The notes beneath the pieces were generated by a model. The model searched no databases and was not told the DNA's origin. It saw only the letters and a program-made list of their open reading frames with translations. Position numbers and translations under genes: made by a program. 31,128 bases of DNA from DASUNQ01 sp044866775 (GTDB lineage Bacteria > Acidobacteriota > Thermoanaerobaculia > Multivoradales > UBA5704), in assembly GCA_044866775.1 (NCBI GenBank), contig JBIOUG010000119.1, positions 1 to 31,128 on the forward strand, given 5' to 3'. Position 1 is the first letter of the stretch. Each line of letters opens with the position of its first letter. This document shows, piece after piece, positions 8,760 through 15,639 of this stretch.

Positions 8760-10025
8760 TCAGTTCGCTGCGCCGGCGACCAAGACCCCCTCCGAGGCCC
8801 CCAGCCTGTCGGACTCACCCACCATCCGCAAGAGACCCTCCCGGACGAGTCTCCGTGCCAGGACCAACCTGCTCTTGTCGTCGAGCGAAGGGAGGTCCGC
8901 AACGCGGAAGCGTCGGTGGTCCCGAACATGCTCGAGCGCCGGCGCGATGGCAGCCGGTCCCTTCACTTGATTCGAAGCGAAGGTGACCGTGGCCCTTCCT
9001 TCCGAGCTCTCGACCAGGCACTCGAGGCCGTCCCGGCGCTCGAGGAGAGAATCGATCTGGATCTCCTCGAGGCGCGTGAGCTGCTCCAGATGACCATCCG
9101 AGGGATAGGGACGCGACGCGACGCGAGCTCTGATCAGCGCGTCCAACGTCCTCTGGAAGGGCGCCTTCTCGAACACGAGCTCGAGGCAGGTTCGGAATGC
9201 CTGCGGCATCTCCTCCCGAGTGCTGGGATCCCGGGAGAAGCCAAGGGGCAGTGCCTTGCGCAGATCGGGCTCCTCTACGCAGACGAGCTCGACCGCCCTC
9301 TTGATGAAGTCCACCCAGTAGAGCAGATGGATCCCCACGGTGAGATGCAGAGATGGGGTCTCCGATGCGACGGCCTTATGGGGTACTCCTCGCGGAATAT
9401 ACAGCAGGTCTCCCTTCTCGAGATGGAGCTGCTCGACCAACCGCAGCTCCGCCTCCACGAGAGGTGACTTCAATCTCGCTTTCAGGTCCTCCATGTGGGT
9501 GAGGGTATTGATGGGAAGTGGGTAATCCGGCTCATAAATGAACCAATCCTTGGAGCCCTCGACCTGGAGGATCAACGCTTCGTGCGTATCGACGTGGACA
9601 GGGAATCCCTGCGAGCGCGCGGGTGTCATATAGAAGTTGACATTGACGTCGGCGCTGAAGGCATCACCGACGGTCGCGGCGAGTCGGGACAGCGGCGGCC
9701 AGGTGCGCTGGAGCGCCATCAGGCGAATCGTGTCGCCACGGGAGAAGGCGCCATACACCTTGTCCATCGGCAGGTCGGCGGGCCTGTGCTGCTCGATTTT
9801 GCGCTCGCTGTCCGGCGGCGGGATGATGCTCAGGTTCTCCTGCAATGTGCCGCATGCCGAGCCGATCGAGCGGTCGATGTCGGCCGCGGAGAAGATCGAC
9901 CCATAGAACGACGCGTTGCGCCTGCGGATGAAGAGATGCCTCCTCTCCCAGAAGTCGGCGTAGAACTCCTGAGAAGTGACGGGATGAATGAGCTCCTCGA
10001 AAGACAGTTTCCCCTCCTCGAACAT
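8760..10025 (-). CDS. JmjC/cupin-type Fe(II)/2-oxoglutarate oxygenase with C-terminal winged helix
   Basis: This 421-residue protein resembles the RoxA/MINA53/NO66 group of ribosomal-protein hydroxylases. The iron triad is visible as His144-x-Asp146 (FPVHVDTHEALILQVEG) and His216 (YIPRGVPHKAVA). The JmjC barrel spans about 90-235. Residues about 319-405 form a winged-helix-like domain (ERRDGLECLVE, GPAAIAPALEH, RRLVREGLLRMV) that is closely matched at the N terminus of the neighbouring methyltransferase. ATG 10025 follows a good AGGGAG ribosome site, and only 13 bases separate it from the methyltransferase stop. As the last gene of the RiPP operon it probably hydroxylates or otherwise oxidises a side chain of the peptide product. 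A ribosomal-protein target is the alternative, given the family history. Confidence 0.88.
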   Translation of the reverse strand: MFEEGKLSFEELIHPVTSQEFYADFWERRHLFIRRRNASFYGSIFSAADIDRSIGSACGTLQENLSIIPPPDSERKIEQHRPADLPMDKVYGAFSRGDTIRLMALQRTWPPLSRLAATVGDAFSADVNVNFYMTPARSQGFPVHVDTHEALILQVEGSKDWFIYEPDYPLPINTLTHMEDLKARLKSPLVEAELRLVEQLHLEKGDLLYIPRGVPHKAVASETPSLHLTVGIHLLYWVDFIKRAVELVCVEEPDLRKALPLGFSRDPSTREEMPQAFRTCLELVFEKAPFQRTLDALIRARVASRPYPSDGHLEQLTRLEEIQIDSLLERRDGLECLVESSEGRATVTFASNQVKGPAAIAPALEHVRDHRRFRVADLPSLDDKSRLVLARRLVREGLLRMVGESDRLGASEGVLVAGAAN

Positions 10026-10038
10026 CTTGGTTACTCCC

Positions 10039-11475
10039 TCAGGAGCGAGAAGGCTGGCCCAGCTCCTCGTGTGCGCGGTCTGCAGAAGCCGAGCCCTGGT
10101 TGATCACCTCCCAGATTCGGCCCGGCATGCGCGTCAAGAGAGCCCTCACCTCCTCGGGTGACAGCTCGGCGCACGCCGCGGCGCGCCGCGCGTCGCTCTC
10201 GAACGCCATCAGGAGATTGGGGTCGATGGCCATAGCCAACAGGAAATCCGCGAGGGCGCTGCCGTCGGGCGCTGGCCGGTACCTGGGTGGCCCCGCCGCC
10301 GCCGACTCTCCGCCGTCTTGCGCTTCCTCGACAACCAGACCGAGCCGCCTGGCCATCTCCCGGTCGCGCTCAGGGTGTCTCTGAGGCGGAATGTACAGCG
10401 TCGACATGCTCGTGACCCTGGCGCCTTTCCCCAGCTCACGCAAGGGCAACCTCTCGACCAAGGAAGTGCAGACCGGAAACACGCTGCCCTGGTAATGCAC
10501 GACCGCGGTTTCTGGGTCGTAGAACTGCTCGAGGTATTCAATCAAAATCGGCAACTTGCTCGAGTCGTTCCGCGAAGTGGAGTTTCCCACCGTGCCGACC
10601 TGCCAGATGATGACGCTATTGTCGGGGTGAAGGACGCGGTGGTGCAGCAGCAGGTCGGTGGCGTCGTAGAACTGCGACCCGGCAATGGCGGGATCGAAGC
10701 CGACATCCGCATACAGGCAGTCCGAGGCGGACACCCCCGGCAGCATCCGGGCGGAGTACCCCTCGGCGCGTGCGGCCGCGATCGCCCGGTGCGTGGGCGT
10801 CACGAAGACACCGGGATGACCGTAGAAGACCGCGCAAACGGTCTTGCCCTCTCGCACAGGGCGCAGCAAGTGCTCGACCATGGCACTATAAACATCGGTT
10901 CGCTGGCAGTGCTCGCTATAAAGGGCGCGAAGATCAATGCTCGAGCGACTGTTCTGCTTGATCCAGATCTCCGTCACCGGGTCGGACAGACAGTGGAGCA
11001 CGACATCGGCCGTGCGGATCCAACCCTGAGCCTCGATCGTCATGTGGCCGAGGCTCTTGATGCCGGAGCCGACGATGATCAGCGTCCCTTTGCTGCGCCC
11101 GACGGCTTCGCCCTGGCTGGTTATCGGCGGCGGCAGCATGCCGTCAGGCTCGGCGGAGTCCGTAACGACGCGCAGGAGTCCTTCCCGGACGAGACGGCGG
11201 GACAGCACCAGCCTGCTCGCGTCGTCCCGCAACCCCGGCAGGTCGGCGGCGCGGAAGCGCTCGTGGTCGCGGATGTATTCCAGCGCCGGTGCGATCGCCA
11301 AGGGCCCTCTGACTGAGCTGGAGGGGAACAGAATCGTGGCCGAGCTTGCCGTCTGCTCGACAAAACACTCCAGCCCGTTGCGCCGCTCGAAGAGGGTATC
11401 GATCGTCAGTTCATCTACCTGACCCGCCTGGGGGATCTGGCGGGCTTCGCGCGGCCGTGCTGTGGGGCCATTCAT
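10039..11475 (-). CDS. Borosin-type alpha-N-methyltransferase with fused precursor-like tail
   Basis: This 478-residue protein has three parts. Residues about 21-106 form a winged-helix-like module shared with the adjacent JmjC protein. Residues about 129-365 form a tetrapyrrole-methylase-fold SAM methyltransferase very like fungal OphMA: GTLIIVGSGIKSLGHMT, SDPVTE, FYGHPGVFV, SARMLPGVSASDCLYADVGF, WQVGTVG, TAVVHYQG and STLYIPP. Arg192 and Tyr196 (QRTDVY) and Tyr218 (FYGHPG) match residues that position the backbone amide in OphMA. Residues about 405-450 (SALADFLLAMAIDPNLLMAF, then ELSPEEVRALL) resemble the borosin recognition helices of SonA-type precursors. The final segment, MPGRIWEVINQ plus a polar tail, is the only candidate core. 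In fused borosins the enzyme methylates its own C terminus; that is inferred here. ATG 11475 overlaps the upstream stop as ATGA, implying translational coupling. Confidence 0.9.
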   Translation of the reverse strand: MNGPTARPREARQIPQAGQVDELTIDTLFERRNGLECFVEQTASSATILFPSSSVRGPLAIAPALEYIRDHERFRAADLPGLRDDASRLVLSRRLVREGLLRVVTDSAEPDGMLPPPITSQGEAVGRSKGTLIIVGSGIKSLGHMTIEAQGWIRTADVVLHCLSDPVTEIWIKQNSRSSIDLRALYSEHCQRTDVYSAMVEHLLRPVREGKTVCAVFYGHPGVFVTPTHRAIAAARAEGYSARMLPGVSASDCLYADVGFDPAIAGSQFYDATDLLLHHRVLHPDNSVIIWQVGTVGNSTSRNDSSKLPILIEYLEQFYDPETAVVHYQGSVFPVCTSLVERLPLRELGKGARVTSMSTLYIPPQRHPERDREMARRLGLVVEEAQDGGESAAAGPPRYRPAPDGSALADFLLAMAIDPNLLMAFESDARRAAACAELSPEEVRALLTRMPGRIWEVINQGSASADRAHEELGQPSRS

Positions 11476-12560
11476 GGGATCCTCATCGCGTTTGCGTGCG
11501 AAAGCCTACTCTCTTGCAACGCCGTGGGCGATACCGCCCGATGCGATAGCAAGAAGTGGCGGAACAGGGGCACGAGGAGCTCTCCCAGCGGCGCTTCGCA
11601 GCGTCCGCAGGTTTCGCGAGACGCTACAAGTACGTCGAGGAGCCGATGCCACGCGGCGGGGAACGCCTCCACGACATCTCGGTACGATCGCCAGAGGATG
11701 CGTCCCAGGTACATCTCCTCGCCGATACTGAGCCCGAGGCGATTGGCTGTCATATGCATCTGGCTGCCTCCGATCTGACCGCGCGCGCTCAGGGTTGCCC
11801 CCCGCACCGCCCACGACAGGCGCCGCGCGGCCGCGGCGTAGAAGCCGGACGCCGAATGGACGGGCGTCGTGGGCGTGAGCTCGGCCTTCGCGAGGGTCTC
11901 GAGCTCGTGGAGGAACAGGGCCCGGTAGTCGTCGCGAAGTGCCTCGAACACCCTGTCGGCGCGTTCACAGAGCCAGTCGACGCTTGGTCCGGCTGGTAAA
12001 CGATATGTCAGGAGCGACCGGAACTCCTCTTCGGTCGCGGCGAAACCCCACGCTTGTTGCAGCAGCAGGCGCAAGGCTCTCGCGAGCCGGCGCCCGGCAC
12101 TTTCGTCGCCATGAGCATCGACCAGCTCGAGAACCCGAACGCTGGAGACGGCAAAGAAGTCCAAGGAGTGCGGTAGGAATTCCTCTCCGCCGTAGCGCTC
12201 CGTCTCAGGATCGAACGGAAAGGGCAGAAGAGTGTTGTCGGGGTATGTCGGATGGTCGTGCTTTGGAGGGCTCTCGTTTTCGGGCACCCGGGAGGGCCGT
12301 CGTTCGAGGAACCGGGCAGCACTGCGCTGCAACGCCGCCTCGGTGCCTGCGGAGTCACCAGCGGAGGACGGGGCCAGGCGGAGCCGGAGCCGAACGTGTG
12401 GCCCCCCCAGTGGATATCGGATGAAAAAGAAGCTGTCGATGAACTGATCGCGCAGAAGCGTCGCGACCGCCGGCCGGACGAAGTGCTTTAGCACCAGGTC
12501 ACGGTCGCCGTGATAGAAGAAATGATAGGCGCACCACGTTGCACCCGAGATTCGAACCAT
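11472..12560 (-). CDS. Stand-alone LanB elimination domain (thiopeptide-type/SpaB C-terminal family)
   Basis: This 362-residue protein matches the C-terminal domain of class I lanthipeptide dehydratases. It would eliminate glutamate from glutamylated Ser/Thr to leave dehydroalanine or dehydrobutyrine. Visible marks are the opening YHFFYHGDRD, the FIDSFFFIRYPLGGPHVRLRL strand block with its conserved Arg residues, and near the end QIGGSQMHMTANRLGLS followed by EEMYLGRIL. The partner glutamylation domain is encoded separately at 12779-15631, so the dehydratase is split, as in thiopeptide and pinensin-type clusters. ATG 12560 has AGGAG seven bases upstream. The gap to the precursor stop (about 97 bases) holds a strong hairpin. 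Its stop overlaps the methyltransferase start by four bases. Confidence 0.88.
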   Translation of the reverse strand: MVRISGATWCAYHFFYHGDRDLVLKHFVRPAVATLLRDQFIDSFFFIRYPLGGPHVRLRLRLAPSSAGDSAGTEAALQRSAARFLERRPSRVPENESPPKHDHPTYPDNTLLPFPFDPETERYGGEEFLPHSLDFFAVSSVRVLELVDAHGDESAGRRLARALRLLLQQAWGFAATEEEFRSLLTYRLPAGPSVDWLCERADRVFEALRDDYRALFLHELETLAKAELTPTTPVHSASGFYAAAARRLSWAVRGATLSARGQIGGSQMHMTANRLGLSIGEEMYLGRILWRSYRDVVEAFPAAWHRLLDVLVASRETCGRCEAPLGELLVPLFRHFLLSHRAVSPTALQESRLSHANAMRIP

Positions 12561-12617
12561 TCATCGCTCCTGCGTTCACCTCTACCAGTGGCCACTCATG
12601 CCCGCTCCCATCGAGGA

Positions 12618-12650
12618 TGGTGGAGGGCCGGCGGATTCGGCCCTCCACCA
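12618..12650 (-). terminator. 12-bp perfect hairpin after precursor gene (attenuator or mRNA-stabilising stem)
   Basis: TGGTGGAGGGCC at 12618-12629 and GGCCCTCCACCA at 12639-12650 pair perfectly around a nine-base loop. The stem lies 7 bases beyond the precursor stop codon and 57 bases before the next gene. No T-tract follows on the transcribed strand, so a partial terminator or a 3'-end stabiliser is more likely than a full stop. Such elements commonly sit between lanthipeptide precursor genes and their enzyme genes to raise precursor mRNA over the rest of the operon. Confidence 0.7.
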
Positions 12651-12657
12651 CGCGTGT

Positions 12658-12849
12658 CTAGCTCTGCTCCTGCTCGATGGGTGGGCAGGTATGAGTCGTC
12701 GGGCAGCCGTCGCTAGGGCAGGTGTAGGTCGTGGGGCACGTGTTGCTATCCCCGCCAGCAACGCCTTCGAGGTCGTCGTCAGACAGCGGCTCGATCTCGA
12801 CGTTCTCGATCTTTGCGACTTCGTACTGGTCCTTGATTTCGTCTGCCAT
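12658..12849 (-). CDS. Class I lanthipeptide-like precursor with GG leader and duplicated CPTT(Y/H)TCP core
   Basis: This 63-residue peptide has an acidic leader ending LSDDDLEGVAGG (Gly32-Gly33), which fits cleavage by the C39 domain of the exporter in the same operon. The 30-residue remainder holds four Cys (38, 44, 49, 55) and many Thr, arranged as the near-duplicate CPTTYTCP and CPTTHTCP separated by SDG. Thr and Ser beside evenly spaced Cys are the expected substrates for LanB dehydration and LanC thioether formation. ATG 12849 has a perfect AAGGAG six bases upstream; longer in-frame extensions upstream run antisense-free through the LanB coding region and look like shadow sequence. The gene lies between the two halves of the split dehydratase and overlaps the end of the LanB gene. 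Confidence 0.88.
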   Translation of the reverse strand: MADEIKDQYEVAKIENVEIEPLSDDDLEGVAGGDSNTCPTTYTCPSDGCPTTHTCPPIEQEQS

Positions 12850-15631
12850 GCGTTTCTCCTTGCATTTGGGCCCGTTGGGCCCGGTTATGGCCAACTCCCG
12901 GCCGGGCGGAGTCGACCGTTGGTGACTCGAGGTCGTAGGCTTCCGGAGAGAGGTCCAGGACTGCGCGTTCCATAGTGATGCTTTCGAGCTGAACCTCGAA
13001 GGCCCATCTTCGTCCACTCTGATCGACAGGAAACGCCTCTGGCGTCGGGAGCATCTCCACGACCGAGAGGCGGGTCTTGCAAGATCCGAGGCACGTGCGG
13101 AAAACTGACACGAAGGACGGCGAGCTGAAGTTGATATATTGCGGTTTGTGGACCTCCCAACCGAAGAACTCAACCGGCAGCTTCTCGGCGATGAACACTC
13201 GCTCGGGGATGCCCTGGGTTGAGCGCCAGCGATTCGCGGCCAGGAAGAGTTCGGCGTCCGAGGCGCCCACGTGAGCATCGAACAGCGCAGCCGGCGAGAA
13301 GACCCAGTGCCTCCTTTTCACGAGGAGGTTCCCGATGCGCAGCCGGCCGTAGAACTCCGTATCACCTTGCCGCCGAACGGGAAGAGGAAGGTGGCGGAGG
13401 ACGAACTCGCCGAGGCCGAACTGGCTGAGGAATTTGAGCAGCATGGGCATGAGCAGCAGGCTCATGGTGCCGAGGTAGACAGGCAAGATGCCGCGGCCGC
13501 AGGAGTCCACCAGAACCGGCAGCGGTCCATCGAGGCGGACCCGCAGGTCTAGAAGACCGAGACGCCGGGCGGGTGGGAGATCCGAGTTCTCGCCCGGCAT
13601 CTCCAGCACGCGCGGAGTCTGCACGGCGTGGACGTTGAGGTGATCGCCTCGTGCGTAGAGGATGTCGACGAGCTCGAACGGTTCGCCATTGAGATCGACC
13701 ACCGCGCGACGCCTGAGGTGCGTCGTGTAGCGGTCTCGCATCTCGCTGTCCATCACCGCCGTGTGCCGGCTGCTGTAGTGCCCCGTGCCATCGAGGAGGC
13801 GGTTCACCACCCAGAGGTCTCCTCCGGGCTCCACCGGCTGCATGAACAGGCATGGGCCGACCACGGGCGCGTAGCAATCAGGGATCCGACCGACCACCTC
13901 CTCTACCTCTTCGGGGTGGAAGACGTGGTCCTCACCCTCTGGCCGCAGGCAGCGGCCCAGCTGAGTCGTGATGTCTTGGCGTTGGCGCTGCAGGTCAGCG
14001 ATCGCGTCGAGGCCGAGCGGGTTCCAGGGCCCCCTCTCGCGCTCCTTGTGCGCTGTTCTCATGAACTTCATGTAGTCGCGCCAGAGTGACTGTGAGGCCT
14101 CGAACAGATCGAGGAAGGCTACTTCCCGCCGCCCAGGCCAGCGCTCCGTGGCCAGCGCCTGGACAGTGTGAAGAAACTCGTAGTGGCGTGAGAGGAAATT
14201 GCTGAAGCGCACCAGAGGCTTGGCGCTCGCAATGGCCCGCTCGGCAGAGTCCCGCGAAACGCGGGCGATCTCGCCTTGTCCACCGCCGTTCTGCGGCAGC
14301 AGAAAGACGTCCTCGTTCAGCCGCCTGTTCCTCTTGATCGCCGTCTTGAGCGAGGAAGCTCCCACGACACTGCAGAGGGCATGGAGACCTTGCGACGACA
14401 TCGCATCGATCTCCTTCATGATGCTCGACAGCGAATCGGTCGGCACGCCGTCGCCACTGAGCGTCAAGGAGCGCTCGAGGGCCCCCGCCACCTCGAGGAT
14501 CGCCGCGTCGGGCGCCAGGGACCTCAGCACCGCCAGGAACGTCCGGTCCGCGTCGATGTCGTTCGTAGGCCAAGGGCAGAGGAACTGAAGAAATCCGATA
14601 TCCAGCAGGGCTTCGACCGGGCCCATCAGCTCTCCCGGCTCGCGACCGAGACTGCTCGATAGAAGATCGATGAGCTGGCCGAGGGGCCGGCTCTCCGCCA
14701 GGACCTCCCGCAGCGTTCCGATGAGCGAGCCCTCGAGGTTGACGCGTAGCAGCGCGTCCTCGCGATACTCCAACGTCTCGGCCTCGCGGTTGAAGAGCCA
14801 GTGAGCGGGGCGGACGAACCTGTAGCGAGTCGGCTCGATGCGCTCGATCGTGCCGTTCAGAACGATCCGCTGTCGGGAACGGAAGGCAGGGTGCAGGAGC
14901 AGCAGCGTGTAATAGTGATTGAGGGTATGTCTCTTGATGCGGAGCAGGTGGCGCTGCTTCCAGCGGTCGCCCACCAGCGTGACCGGTCGGGGGTCGCTTC
15001 CGCTCGCTACCATCCCCAGGCCGACTCTGGTGAGAGTCGAGAAGGGGGACAGTTTGAGAGCCGCCCGGCTGACGTAGCGGAGAAGACTCTGCTCCAAACC
15101 TTTCTCCTTGCGCCCGTAGGAGGAGGCAGGCTTCTGGAGACGGCGGGCGTTGCCGAGCAGAGACGGACTGGCGAGGGTGAGACCGCGCCGCAGGTTCTCC
15201 TCGCCGAGGAGCTGCAGCAGATGATGGCGCTCGCGCTCATGCTCCTCCTGAAGGGTTCGGTGGAGCTGTGCCCACTCGACTGTGAGCTTGTCCTCGAGCT
15301 CGCAAATCTGGTTGGTCAGAGGAGCGGCGGCATCGTGGATGAGGGGCCACGCGGGTGTGGAGCGCCGGGCGGAGAGGCTACGGCCGTTGTAGCAATCGCG
15401 TTTGACGGCCAGGAGGATGCGCCGGTCCGCCGGTAGCGCATCGTGGATCTTCTGGTGGAGGTGATGCACCATCTGCGCGCGGGCCGACACCAGTTCGTCC
15501 TGGCCCCGCAGGAGCGAGCGAGCTTCATCGAGGCAGGCCTGGCTGGCAAAGGCCTCCATGACCTCGGCCGGAAGCCCCGCGAGGCGGACAATGACGGGTG
15601 CGGCAGTGCTCGAAAGATCGGACTTGCTCAT
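12779..15631 (-). CDS. LanB glutamylation protein (lantibiotic dehydratase N-terminal domain)
   Basis: This 950-residue protein belongs to the lantibiotic dehydratase N-terminal family. It uses glutamyl-tRNA to glutamylate Ser/Thr of a precursor peptide. The family hallmark is LKLSPFSTLTRVGLG at residues 193-206, preceded by a charged helical region (about 110-150), with later blocks such as YEFLHTVQALATERWPGRREVAF, GPCLFMQPVEPGGDLWVVNRLLDG and KRRHWVFSPAAL. The elimination domain is absent and is encoded at 11472-12560. ATG 15631 lies eight bases after the LanC stop, with GGAG upstream. The last 23 or so codons overlap the precursor gene and are Arg-rich and low in complexity, so the functional protein probably ends earlier in sequence terms. 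Expected to act in the cytoplasm with the elimination protein and LanC. Confidence 0.9.
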   Translation of the reverse strand: MSKSDLSSTAAPVIVRLAGLPAEVMEAFASQACLDEARSLLRGQDELVSARAQMVHHLHQKIHDALPADRRILLAVKRDCYNGRSLSARRSTPAWPLIHDAAAPLTNQICELEDKLTVEWAQLHRTLQEEHERERHHLLQLLGEENLRRGLTLASPSLLGNARRLQKPASSYGRKEKGLEQSLLRYVSRAALKLSPFSTLTRVGLGMVASGSDPRPVTLVGDRWKQRHLLRIKRHTLNHYYTLLLLHPAFRSRQRIVLNGTIERIEPTRYRFVRPAHWLFNREAETLEYREDALLRVNLEGSLIGTLREVLAESRPLGQLIDLLSSSLGREPGELMGPVEALLDIGFLQFLCPWPTNDIDADRTFLAVLRSLAPDAAILEVAGALERSLTLSGDGVPTDSLSSIMKEIDAMSSQGLHALCSVVGASSLKTAIKRNRRLNEDVFLLPQNGGGQGEIARVSRDSAERAIASAKPLVRFSNFLSRHYEFLHTVQALATERWPGRREVAFLDLFEASQSLWRDYMKFMRTAHKERERGPWNPLGLDAIADLQRQRQDITTQLGRCLRPEGEDHVFHPEEVEEVVGRIPDCYAPVVGPCLFMQPVEPGGDLWVVNRLLDGTGHYSSRHTAVMDSEMRDRYTTHLRRRAVVDLNGEPFELVDILYARGDHLNVHAVQTPRVLEMPGENSDLPPARRLGLLDLRVRLDGPLPVLVDSCGRGILPVYLGTMSLLLMPMLLKFLSQFGLGEFVLRHLPLPVRRQGDTEFYGRLRIGNLLVKRRHWVFSPAALFDAHVGASDAELFLAANRWRSTQGIPERVFIAEKLPVEFFGWEVHKPQYINFSSPSFVSVFRTCLGSCKTRLSVVEMLPTPEAFPVDQSGRRWAFEVQLESITMERAVLDLSPEAYDLESPTVDSARPGVGHNRAQRAQMQGETHGRRNQGPVRSRKDRERRDRAAV
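12856..12861 (-). promoter_or_regulatory. Strong Shine-Dalgarno site of the precursor gene
   Basis: AAGGAG read on the minus strand, six bases before ATG 12849. It fixes the start of the 63-residue precursor and is embedded in the coding tail of the upstream LanB gene. Confidence 0.8.
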
Positions 15632-15639
15632 CGCTGCGG

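Noticed and set aside
8693..8929. N-terminal extension of the cyclase protein upstream of ATG 8692
   Set aside because: The extension overlaps the JmjC gene and has no domain character; the zinc ribbon begins two residues after ATG 8692.
12850..13278. Longer in-frame version of the lanthipeptide precursor (206 residues)
   Set aside because: The extra part lies within the LanB gene, looks unstructured and Ser/Arg-rich, and the perfect ribosome site points to ATG 12849.
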